Assembly: GCA_031552405.1 (NCBI GenBank)
Contig: JAVBMN010000011.1
Location: 1-64,000 of the forward strand
Source of the DNA: UBA1794 sp031552405
GTDB lineage: Bacteria; Bacteroidota; Bacteroidia; Bacteroidales; Bacteroidaceae
DNA: 64,000 bases
Reading direction: 5' to 3'
The notes below the pieces were generated by a model. That model had not been told where the DNA came from. It saw only the letters and a list, made by a program, of their open reading frames with translations, and did no database searches. The translations under genes were made by a program, and so were the position numbers. Positions 34,477 to 42,247 of the stretch are shown piece by piece (within the stretch, counting starts at the first letter, position 1; the number at the start of each line of letters is the position of its first letter).

Positions 34477-35682
34477 TTACTTCTTTTTGTTACGTCCCGG
34501 AGGGCCTGGCATGAAAGGAGAGCGCTCCTGGGAGGCGGTGTCGTCAGTTACTGCCGGCGTAGCACTGGCAGTGGCTTCTACTACTACCCGGGTACCTGCG
34601 GGGATGCCGCTCACAATCTCGGTCAATATTCCATTGGTGATACCGGTTTCTACCTGAATGGCTTTGAAGATAGTTCCTTCACGTACCCAAAGGATCTTGT
34701 GGGTTTCGTCTTCTTTGAGGTCGGGATTCTTCTCCACCGTATTTCCTTCGCCGATAATCTCCGGGTCGGGGTTGAAGCGGAAAGCCTTATTGGGTACGGT
34801 GAGGATATCGTTCCGTTCCAGGGTAAAGATGGTTACATTGGCGGTGAGTCCCGGTTTGAGCTTCAGGTCTTCGTTGGGTGCTTTAATCACCACTTCATAC
34901 GTCACTACGTTATTGGTTACGGTAGCTTCCTGGCGTACCTGGGTTACTATGCCTTCAAACACATCGTCGGGGTATGCATCCACGGTAAAAGATACACGTT
35001 GGCCTTCCCTTACATTACCTATGTCGGCTTCGTCTACATCCGCCACTACCTGCATCTGTTTCAGGTCCTGTGCAATGGTAAACAAGGTAGGGGTGCTCAT
35101 ACTGGCGGCTACGGTTTGTCCGGCTTCCACCTCTTTGGAGAGTACTACTCCGTCAATGGGGGAGAAGATCGTGGCATAGCCCAGGTTGGTGCGGGCTTTT
35201 TCATAATCGTTCTTGCTCACTCCGTAATTGTTGAGGGCCTTCTGGTAGTTGTAATACGCCTCGTCATAGTCGGCATCGGATACCAGCTCTTTTTCGTGCA
35301 GCCCTTTCAGGCGGGTGTAGTTTTTGAGTTGGTATTCGTATTCCGTTTTCGACGTATTCATATTGTTGGCGGCAGAGCGGAGCGAGTTCTCCAGATTGGT
35401 CTTATCCAGCTCGGCCAGTAACTGTCCTTTCTTTACTACTGAATTATAGTCTACATAGAGTTTGTCGATGATACCCGATACCTGTGTACCTACCTGTACT
35501 TGCGTGATAGGTTCAATAGACCCTGTGGCGGTTACGGAACTGTTGATGGTACCTTTCTGTACAGGGGTGTCTTCAAACACGATGTGCTGGGGTGGTTCCG
35601 GTCCCCACAACTTCCAGCCTGCAAAGCCGGCGGCGATGACGATAACGGCGGTGAGGCCGATTTGTTTCTTGCTAAGTTTCAT
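34477..35682 (-). CDS. MacA-like periplasmic adaptor subunit
   Basis: The protein has 401 residues. An N-terminal membrane anchor (about 7-24) is followed by a biotinyl-lipoyl half (VTATGSIEPITQVQVGTQVSG), an alpha-hairpin with a long coiled segment (about 95-165), the second lipoyl half (FSPIDGVVLSKEVEAGQTVA) and beta-barrel and membrane-proximal domains. This is the HlyD/RND-adaptor plan; with an ABC partner next door it is MacA-like. The C-terminal tail is short and basic (GRNKKK). It follows the TolC-like gene by 29 bp. Confidence 0.93.
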   Translation of the reverse strand: MKLSKKQIGLTAVIVIAAGFAGWKLWGPEPPQHIVFEDTPVQKGTINSSVTATGSIEPITQVQVGTQVSGIIDKLYVDYNSVVKKGQLLAELDKTNLENSLRSAANNMNTSKTEYEYQLKNYTRLKGLHEKELVSDADYDEAYYNYQKALNNYGVSKNDYEKARTNLGYATIFSPIDGVVLSKEVEAGQTVAASMSTPTLFTIAQDLKQMQVVADVDEADIGNVREGQRVSFTVDAYPDDVFEGIVTQVRQEATVTNNVVTYEVVIKAPNEDLKLKPGLTANVTIFTLERNDILTVPNKAFRFNPDPEIIGEGNTVEKNPDLKEDETHKILWVREGTIFKAIQVETGITNGILTEIVSGIPAGTRVVVEATASATPAVTDDTASQERSPFMPGPPGRNKKK

Positions 35683-35711
35683 ATCTTTGTTCTTAATCAG
35701 CTTTTCTACTC

Positions 35712-37052
35712 TTAAATATCTAACTCCTGTCCTTGGTAGAAGCCCAGTATCTTCATGTTCAGCAGGGCCATGTATTTGGCTTGCAGCTTTTGTTGCTGGG
35801 CGCTGAGCAGGTTATTCTTTTCGGTAAGCAACTCCACGGTATTCTTCAAGCCGGCAGAAAATTGCTGGCTCACGAGGTCGAAGCTGGCGTTGGCATACTT
35901 TTCCTTTTCGCTGGCGGCGAGGAACTCGTTTTGCGAGGCGTAGGCATCCTGCCAGGAGCTTTCAATGCTCTTGTACAGAGTCTTTTGCTCTTCCAGCCCA
36001 TTGAGGCGGGTGGAGAGGGTTTGCAGTTTGGCTTTCTCCACAGCGCTTTTGTTGGAGCGGTTGTCGAAGATGGGTAGCGAGAGTGAAAGCCCCAGGTTGT
36101 TGTTCCATCCGGTTTTAAGCTGTTGGCCGAACTGGTTGGGATTGGTAGAGTTGTGCCCTGTACCGGTATTGGCCTGCAGGCTGAGGGTGGGCATGTATCC
36201 CGATTTGGCTATCTTCTCATTGAGCCTGGCGGCCTCTAAGGAGAGCTCGCTGCCTTTTATCTCGGGCATGATCTGCAGGGCGGTGGCATATACATCCGCC
36301 TTGGAGGGCAGGGGGGAGAGGATCTGTTCATCGGCGATGCCGGGGAAGGCTACATTCATCTCTGCCTCTCCTTCCAGCTCGAGGAGCTGTTTCAGTTGCA
36401 GCTTGTAGGTGGCCAGTTGGTTCAGTGCCTGCACCAGTTGGTACTGATCGGTACTGAGTTGGGATTCCAGTTGGGCTACATCGGTTTTGGTCAGCATCCC
36501 GGCTTTCAGTTGTTCACGGGCGCGTTGCAGTTGGGCGGAGTCGGTACGCAGGGTGGCCTGGTTGATGCCAATGGCTTCTGCCGCATACAGAATCTGCATG
36601 TAGGCCTGGGTGATGGATAGCTCCACCTGGTTTTCCTGCTGAGCAATTTCCTGGCGCGATACATCTTCCTGCAGCTTGCTGTAGCGGATGTTTTTTACGT
36701 TTTTCCCTCCGTTGTAGAGGGTCATCTGAGCGCTCAGGCGATAGCTTCCGTTGTAGGAGTTGATGCTTCCGTCGTTGTAGCTGCTTCCGGTGCTTCCGTT
36801 ACCCCCGTAGGGCTGGTTGGCGTAGGACTGCGAGGTGGAGAAGGAGAGCGAGGGGAACAGGGCAGCTTTGGCGCTGCTGGTGTTCACGCTGTTCTGATCC
36901 AGTGTGTTCCGGCTTTGGCGGATAGAGATGTTTTGCTCCAGTGCATACTGTATGCAGGAACGAAGTGTCCATTGTGTGGGCTGCTCCTGTGCATGCAATG
37001 TGCTACACAGGAGGAAGGCCAGAAGGGCAAAGAATGTGTGAAGTCTGTTCAT
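35712..37052 (-). CDS. TolC-family outer-membrane efflux protein
   Basis: The protein has 446 residues from the ATG at 37052. A signal peptide follows (NRLHTFFALLAFLLCSTLHAQ), and a promoter lies just upstream, so the longer in-frame extension to 37235 is rejected. Two OEP repeats give the TolC fold: W-T-L-R-S-C-I-Q-Y-A-L-E-Q-N-I-S, long Gln/Ala-rich helices, and the Y-N-G-G-K-N and P-I-F-D-N-R strands. It is the first gene of the operon and supplies the outer-membrane channel for the MacAB-like pump. Confidence 0.93.
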   Translation of the reverse strand: MNRLHTFFALLAFLLCSTLHAQEQPTQWTLRSCIQYALEQNISIRQSRNTLDQNSVNTSSAKAALFPSLSFSTSQSYANQPYGGNGSTGSSYNDGSINSYNGSYRLSAQMTLYNGGKNVKNIRYSKLQEDVSRQEIAQQENQVELSITQAYMQILYAAEAIGINQATLRTDSAQLQRAREQLKAGMLTKTDVAQLESQLSTDQYQLVQALNQLATYKLQLKQLLELEGEAEMNVAFPGIADEQILSPLPSKADVYATALQIMPEIKGSELSLEAARLNEKIAKSGYMPTLSLQANTGTGHNSTNPNQFGQQLKTGWNNNLGLSLSLPIFDNRSNKSAVEKAKLQTLSTRLNGLEEQKTLYKSIESSWQDAYASQNEFLAASEKEKYANASFDLVSQQFSAGLKNTVELLTEKNNLLSAQQQKLQAKYMALLNMKILGFYQGQELDI

Positions 37053-37078
37053 GAATCTTACAATTACTTTGAGTGTTG

Positions 37079-37110
37079 CAAAAGTACAGCTTCCATTTAG
37101 CGTGCGCAAG
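37079..37110 (-). promoter_or_regulatory. promoter of the tolC-macAB-lytST operon
   Basis: On the minus strand TACTTTTG (37079-37086) is a full -7 match, with CTTG (37107-37110) at -33 after a 20-bp gap. It lies 27 bp before the TolC ATG. Confidence 0.6.
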
Positions 37111-37234
37111 AAGTATAGATGTGCAAGGAAAATATGCCGCCGAATGTTTTGTATTTCCCGATAAATGTGTTTCCTTTGCTGTGCTGCGGATGTGGGCAGG
37201 CATTGGTTGCGCCCGCGTGGCAAAACATAACTCA

Positions 37235-37477
37235 ATGAGAACGATGCACCGTGAACTGATTATCCGCCGGGTGTGGCGGTTTTACCGGGATGGCTTCCGT
37301 GCCATGACATGGGGGCGCACGTTGTGGTGGCTTATCTTGATTAAGCTGGTGATTATGTTTGTTATACTACGGTGGTTGTTCTTCCCGAACTTTCTGAGCG
37401 AGAAGGCCGGGAGTGCACCGCAGAAGTCAGAATATGTAGGGCGGGAGCTGACTGACCGCGCTATAAAAACACATTAA
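37235..37477 (+). CDS. DUF4492 small membrane protein
   Basis: The protein has 80 residues from the ATG at 37235; a second Met at 37244 is possible. An amphipathic, Arg-rich N-terminus (IIRRVWRFYRDGFRAM) precedes one membrane helix (LWWLILIKLVIMFVILRWLFF, about residues 31-50). A polar tail follows. Such DUF4492 proteins commonly precede cydA in Bacteroidetes. The gene is 12 bp from cydA. A role as a small accessory subunit of cytochrome bd, comparable to CydX, is inferred from context only. Confidence 0.75.
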   Translation: MRTMHRELIIRRVWRFYRDGFRAMTWGRTLWWLILIKLVIMFVILRWLFFPNFLSEKAGSAPQKSEYVGRELTDRAIKTH

Positions 37478-37489
37478 ACAGACCTGAAT

Positions 37490-39043
37490 ATGAATCATTC
37501 AATTGACCCCTCGTTAATAGACTGGTCGCGGGCGCAGTTCGCACTGACGGCCATGTACCACTGGCTCTTTGTGCCCCTTACACTGGGCCTGGGCATTGTG
37601 ATGGGTATTATGGAAACCATTTATTATCGTACCCGCAACCCTTTCTGGAAAAATACGGTGCAGTTCTGGATGAAACTCTTTGGTATCAACTTTGCCATAG
37701 GAGTGGCTACAGGCCTTATTCTGGAGTTTCAGTTCGGGACCAACTGGAGCAACTACTCCTGGTTTGTGGGCGATATCTTCGGTGCACCGCTCGCCATAGA
37801 GGGCATTCTGGCCTTCTTCATGGAATCCACTTTTATAGCTGTTATGTTCTTCGGGTGGAATAAGGTGAGCCGGGGTTTCCACCTGGCCTCTACCTGGCTG
37901 GTGGTTATCGGGGCTACGCTTTCCGCCTGGTGGATATTGGTGGCCAATGCCTGGATGCAGCATCCTGTGGGTATGGTGTTCAATCCTGATACTGTACGTA
38001 ATGAAATGGCCGACTTTGCTGCTGTGGCTCTCTCGCCCGTGGCGGTGAGTAAGTTTGTGCATACCGTGCTCTCCGGCTGGGTGTTGGGTGCCGCCTTTGT
38101 AGTGGGTGTCAGTTGCTGGTATCTGCTAAAAAAGAAACATCGTGAGTTCGCTTTGCAAAGCATTCGCATCGGTGCCTGTTTCGGACTGGTGGCTGCTTTG
38201 CTGGCAGCGGGCAGCGGTGACAGTTCTGCTTTTCACGTGGCTAAATACCAGCCTATGAAGCTGGCTGCCATGGAGGGGCTTTACGAGGGCGGATCGCATG
38301 CCGGACTGGTAGCTGTAGGTATGCTGAACCCCGCCAAAGAGAGCTATAACGACGGGCAAAGTCCGTTCCTTTTCCGGGTGGAATTCCCCTCCTTGCTTTC
38401 CCTCATGGCGCATCGGGATGTCAATGCCTTTGTGCCCGGCATTCACGATCTCATAGAGGGGGGGTATCCATTGGAAGACGGAACTTTTGCTCCTTCTGCC
38501 CTTCAGAAAATGGAAAAAGGCCGTGCTGCCATCGAAGCCCTGGGTGGATACCGCTCTGCCCGGGACGCCCGTGATACTGTGGAGATGGCTGTCTCCCGGC
38601 AAGCCCTTGAGGCGAATATGCCCTACTTCGGCTATGGATATATAAAGGATGTGCATGAGTTGGTGCCCAATGTGCCACTCAACTTCTATGCCTTCCGCGT
38701 GATGGTCATCTTGGGTGGCTTCTTTATCCTGCTCTTTGGCTTGGTGTTATACTGGACGTACCGCCGTAATCTGGCGGGCAGCCGATGGTTGTTGTGGTTG
38801 GGTCTTATCAATCTTCCCTTTGCCTACATCGCCGGACAGGCGGGGTGGATCGTGGCCGAATGCGGTCGCCAGCCTTGGGCGATACAGAATCTGCTGCCCG
38901 TGGGGGCTTCCATCTCGCGGCTGGATACTGGGTCGGTACAGGTTACCTTCTTCCTGTTCCTTTTTCTGTTTACAGTGCTTCTGGCTGCAGAGATCGGCAT
39001 TTTGCTGAAAGCCATCCGCAAAGGCCCGGAGGCGCATTCTTAA
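37490..39043 (+). CDS. cydA: cytochrome bd ubiquinol oxidase subunit I
   Basis: The protein has 517 residues and about nine membrane helices. The heme b595-side His is visible early in TAMYHWLFVPLTLGLG. The quinol-site and heme region G-R-Q-P-W is present at E-C-G-R-Q-P-W-A-I. An insertion around 250-400 is mostly soluble and forms the Q-loop. The enzyme reduces oxygen to water with quinol electrons at high affinity, in the inner membrane, which suits an anaerobe in low-oxygen niches. It is translated between the DUF4492 gene (12 bp) and cydB (16 bp). Confidence 0.96.
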   Translation: MNHSIDPSLIDWSRAQFALTAMYHWLFVPLTLGLGIVMGIMETIYYRTRNPFWKNTVQFWMKLFGINFAIGVATGLILEFQFGTNWSNYSWFVGDIFGAPLAIEGILAFFMESTFIAVMFFGWNKVSRGFHLASTWLVVIGATLSAWWILVANAWMQHPVGMVFNPDTVRNEMADFAAVALSPVAVSKFVHTVLSGWVLGAAFVVGVSCWYLLKKKHREFALQSIRIGACFGLVAALLAAGSGDSSAFHVAKYQPMKLAAMEGLYEGGSHAGLVAVGMLNPAKESYNDGQSPFLFRVEFPSLLSLMAHRDVNAFVPGIHDLIEGGYPLEDGTFAPSALQKMEKGRAAIEALGGYRSARDARDTVEMAVSRQALEANMPYFGYGYIKDVHELVPNVPLNFYAFRVMVILGGFFILLFGLVLYWTYRRNLAGSRWLLWLGLINLPFAYIAGQAGWIVAECGRQPWAIQNLLPVGASISRLDTGSVQVTFFLFLFLFTVLLAAEIGILLKAIRKGPEAHS

Positions 39044-39059
39044 ATAATTACTTAAACGC

Positions 39060-40214
39060 ATGGATCTGATGACATACGATTTCTTACAACATTATTGGTG
39101 GGCCATTATCTCCCTGCTGGGCGGTCTGCTGGTGTTCCTGCTTTTTGTACAGGGCGGCAATACCACCATCTTCTCGCTGGGCAAGACGGAGATGCAGCGC
39201 AAAATGATTATTAACGCCACGGGACGTAAGTGGGAGTTTACCTTTACTACCCTCGTTACTTTCGGAGGGGCATTCTTTGCCTCGTTCCCGTTGTTCTACA
39301 GCACCAGCTTCAGCGGGGCGTACTGGGTGTGGATGATTATCCTCTTCAGCTTTGTGCTGCAGGCGGTGAGTTACGAGTTTCAGTCCAAGGCGGGAAACCT
39401 GCTGGGCCAACGCACCTATCGCACTTTTCTGGTTATCAACGGCATCATTGGCCCGCTGTTGCTGGGTGTGGCTGTGGGTACGTTCTTTACCGGATCGGCC
39501 TTTGTGGTGAACCACTCCAATATGGCCAATAGTGTAATGCCTGTGGTCAGCACGTGGCTTGGCGCATTCCACGGCCTGGAAGCTGTGCAAGAACTGGACA
39601 ACTTGTTGTTGGGTGTAGCCGTGCTGTACCTTTCCCGCATCCAGGGTATGCTCTACTTTCTCAACAGCATTGACGATGAAGAGTTGAGCCTCCGCATCCG
39701 TCGTACGCTGGTTACGGATACAGTCATCTTCCTGATCTTCTTCCTCTCCTTCCTCATCCGCCTGTGCATGCGCCACGGCTTTGCGGTAGATCCCGGCACG
39801 GGCAATGTGTTTGTGATGGCCAATAAGTATCTTATGAATTTTGCACAGATGCCCTTTGTGATGGGCCTCTTCCTGCTGGGGGTGATCAGCGTGCTGTTCG
39901 GCATCCTGCGCAGTGTACTGGTGGCTAAGTTCCAGCGCGGTATCTGGTTTACGGGAGTGGGCACGGTACTTACCGTGTTCTCCTTGCTTTTGGTGGCAGG
40001 CTATAACAATACATCTTACTATCCCTCGTACATGGATCTGCAAAGCTCCCTCACCATTGCCAACAGCTGTTCCAGCCACTTCACACTGGAGGTGATGATG
40101 TACGTATCCTTCTTCATTCCCTTCGTCCTGGCTTATGTCTTCTACGCCTGGCGCTCCATCGACCGCCACCGTATCACTTCTAATGAAATGAAGCATGGAG
40201 AGCATACCTATTAG
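39060..40214 (+). CDS. cydB: cytochrome bd ubiquinol oxidase subunit II
   Basis: The protein has 384 residues with eight or more hydrophobic helices and the CydB start YDFLQHYWWAIISLLGGLLV. Family landmarks include a long GRKWEFTFTTLVTFGGAFFASFP segment and a C-terminal YVFYAWRSIDRHRI. It forms the heterodimer with CydA. A long hairpin 15 bp after the stop codon probably ends the transcript. Confidence 0.96.
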   Translation: MDLMTYDFLQHYWWAIISLLGGLLVFLLFVQGGNTTIFSLGKTEMQRKMIINATGRKWEFTFTTLVTFGGAFFASFPLFYSTSFSGAYWVWMIILFSFVLQAVSYEFQSKAGNLLGQRTYRTFLVINGIIGPLLLGVAVGTFFTGSAFVVNHSNMANSVMPVVSTWLGAFHGLEAVQELDNLLLGVAVLYLSRIQGMLYFLNSIDDEELSLRIRRTLVTDTVIFLIFFLSFLIRLCMRHGFAVDPGTGNVFVMANKYLMNFAQMPFVMGLFLLGVISVLFGILRSVLVAKFQRGIWFTGVGTVLTVFSLLLVAGYNNTSYYPSYMDLQSSLTIANSCSSHFTLEVMMYVSFFIPFVLAYVFYAWRSIDRHRITSNEMKHGEHTY

Positions 40215-40229
40215 CCGTTTTTTTATTTA

Positions 40230-40288
40230 CCCTCCACGTTCCACTGTTTTCTGAAACCCTTTGCTGTAAAGGGTTCCGAAGTGGAGGG
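40230..40288. repeat. long hairpin/terminator after cydB
   Basis: CCCTCCAC (40230-40237) pairs with GTGGAGGG (40281-40288), and an inner AACCCTTT/AAAGGGTT pair brings the arms together. The outer part continues as GTTCCACT. It is one of at least three related elements in the window (17977-18039 and 40490-40590 are others), and is placed to act as the cydAB terminator. Confidence 0.65.
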
Positions 40289-40808
40289 CTGTGCTTCCAC
40301 TTTAGTAGTTGCATAAAAAAAGCTTGATATTTTTCGAAAAACTGGTGCGCATGAGTTGAACAATTGGTGCGCATCAACCTTTCAACTGGTGCGCTACGGT
40401 TACAGGAAGCCAGGCCTGAATTGTTAAATTTCAGGCCTAAGTTTCTTCAAACGCAAGGCTGTGTTTTGCTCCCTTTCCGCAGGTTCCACTAACCCCTTCT
40501 AAAACCTTTTGTGGAAGGAGTCATCACAATAGGTCTCCATCCTGAAACCCTTTACTACAAGTGGTTTCGGAGCATAGTGGAACGTGGAGGCAATATGAAA
40601 TATTCCTCTTATGTGGCGCCTCGTTTTGCTACAGCAAAAGTAAGAAATTGGCCTCAGTAGTTATTTCTACCGCTAACCCTGTTACTAAATTTTATGCCTT
40701 TTAGGGATAGAGTACACTAGCCTGTAAGAACTTTAATTGGGGATTTCTTACTTATAAAATTGTACTTTTATTTATTTTAGGATGGCGAGGTATATAATCA
40801 GAATTTTA
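40289..40808. repeat. intergenic block of interspersed repeats
   Basis: No gene is supported. GGTGCGCAT-type elements occur at about 40344-40395, with TTGAAC and TTTCAACT flanks. AGGCCTGAA (40412-40420) pairs with TTCAGGCCT (40430-40438). A second TCCAC...GTGGAACGTGGAGG unit spans about 40490-40590. The order of pieces matches 17844-18039. The final 200 bp is AT-rich and shows nothing. Confidence 0.6.
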
Positions 40809-40840
40809 TTTGGTAGTTATTATTCTATATTGTAAGTTTG
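40809..40840 (+). promoter_or_regulatory. strong promoter of the second S74 cassette
   Basis: TTTG (40809-40812), a 20-bp spacer and TAAGTTTG (40833-40840) give the best full Bacteroides promoter in the window. The leader to the start at 41115 would be close to 270 nt. Confidence 0.7.
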
Positions 40841-41114
40841 CAAAAGAAATTCACAAACAAAGCAAAATATGGGTAATCCTATAATTCTTTCGATGAGTTT
40901 TCTTACTGTTGCTAAGAGTGCTTGAGATGCACCTTTGGTAACAGGCGTTTTTTAATGTGTCTGATTAGATATGGAAAGGAGGATTGAAGTCTTAGAAAAA
41001 AAATGGAATATTTACATTGAACTGGAGAAAAAGATTCAATGTCAAGGCTTGATATTGCCTTGTTGCTAAAAATATCAATAAGAATGACACGTATGAAAAT
41101 TAAAAACAAGTATT
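40841..41114 (+). other. long 5' leader of the second S74 cassette
   Basis: Two tiny frames are open: ATG at 40869 (18 codons) and ATG at 40971 (32 codons, starting MERRIEVLEKK, stop at 41067). Neither has a recognisable family or ribosome-binding site. Leader peptides or decayed coding sequence are both possible. Confidence 0.35.
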
Positions 41115-42242
41115 ATGACAAGAAAGAATTTATTGACCACATTTGTATTCCTTATGCTAGCGATCACGACAGTTAGTGGACAGGCTTTAAAAGTGACAAC
41201 TACTGATATTGATATGCTCCGTCCCTTAGGTGTAAATAACCTGACGACAAGGGACGGGTTGGATATAAGCACAAAAAACAGTACTTCCTTATTGGGTAGT
41301 GGCTCGGACTTGATTTGGGGGTGTTTTTACCAGACTCAGCCTAATAATCCGGGAATTTTTTCTCTTACCTCTTTATCTTCACCCTCCGGTTGGAATCCCT
41401 GTTTCACTGTACGTGCAAATGGGAAGGTGGGAATTATGAACAGCAATCCAAGCGTAGCCTTAGAAATTGGTTCTGCCAGTTCCCTGCAGCAAGTTAAAGT
41501 GAATGGTACAATTGTGTGGGGATCGGATGTTCGCATGAAAGAGAATATTAATGGTTTATCCAACTCGCTGGGGCGTCTGACAAAATTGCGTGGAGTCAGC
41601 TATAATTTGAAAGAAGAGGTTGCAGATGAGACAATTCCGGAGAAAATATTGAATGACCCTTCTTTTAATTCTGCTCAAGGGAAAGGTGTATTGAAAAAGT
41701 CTCCCAAAAAGAATTCTGGCCTTCAGAACCGTACGGTTTATGGTTTCCTGGCTCAGGAAGTACAGCAACTTTTTCCGGAATTAGTATATCAGGATGACAG
41801 TACGGGTATGCTCTCAGTCGATTATATTGGTATTATCCCTTTATTGCTGGATGGCTTGAAAGAACAGCAAGGCCAGATTGAGGCTTTACAAACGGAGGTT
41901 ACTACCCAGAAAGAACAAATCGCTTCCATTCTTCAAGCTATTGGTGCCGGTAAGCTAAATGCTTCTGAAGGCTCAGATTCTTTCCCTATATTGCATCAAA
42001 ATACCCCCAACCCATTTGACCGCTCCACAGAAATAGGTTTCTACATTCCCAGAGAAGTACTGGTAGCCAATCTGTATATCTTTGATATGCATGGAAACCA
42101 GAAGAAAAGTTTTCCAATCCATGCTCGTGAGAATGGTTCTATTGCAGTGGATGGCTCTACTCTGAATGCGGGTATTTACTTTTACACCTTGATTTGTGAC
42201 AGTAAACCGGTGGATACGAAACAGATGATATTAACGAAATAA
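41115..42242 (+). CDS. S74 chaperone-domain surface protein with sorting tail
   Basis: The protein has 375 residues, complete, with a signal peptide (1 to about 22, ending near VSGQA). A short N-terminal beta region (about 25-135) with WGCFYQTQPNNPG and a VRANGKVGIMNSNP repeat leads to the S74 domain at S-D-V-R-M-K (Ser137, Lys142), the expected Ser/Lys autocleavage dyad. The chaperone domain includes VYGFLAQEVQQLFPELV and LLLDGLKEQQ, then a coiled coil (about 240-280). A linker and NTPNPFDRSTEIGFYIP begin the sorting domain (about 298-375, ending MILTK), which is strongly similar to that of the protein ending at 820. If self-cleavage occurs, the sorting tail would be split from the N-terminal fibre. 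The gene precedes a subtilisin by 5 bp. Confidence 0.87.
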   Translation: MTRKNLLTTFVFLMLAITTVSGQALKVTTTDIDMLRPLGVNNLTTRDGLDISTKNSTSLLGSGSDLIWGCFYQTQPNNPGIFSLTSLSSPSGWNPCFTVRANGKVGIMNSNPSVALEIGSASSLQQVKVNGTIVWGSDVRMKENINGLSNSLGRLTKLRGVSYNLKEEVADETIPEKILNDPSFNSAQGKGVLKKSPKKNSGLQNRTVYGFLAQEVQQLFPELVYQDDSTGMLSVDYIGIIPLLLDGLKEQQGQIEALQTEVTTQKEQIASILQAIGAGKLNASEGSDSFPILHQNTPNPFDRSTEIGFYIPREVLVANLYIFDMHGNQKKSFPIHARENGSIAVDGSTLNAGIYFYTLICDSKPVDTKQMILTK

Positions 42243-42247
42243 AAACT

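Noticed and set aside
37053..37235. Longer TolC N-terminus up to 37235
   Set aside because: It would include the operon promoter and put 61 residues before a clear signal peptide.
39084..40205. Long minus-strand open frame opposite cydB
   Set aside because: His/Gln-rich translation typical of an antisense shadow of a membrane-protein gene; cydB is certain.
40912..41109. 65-codon minus-strand frame before the second S74 gene
   Set aside because: No family, no signal and opposite to a strong plus-strand promoter and leader.
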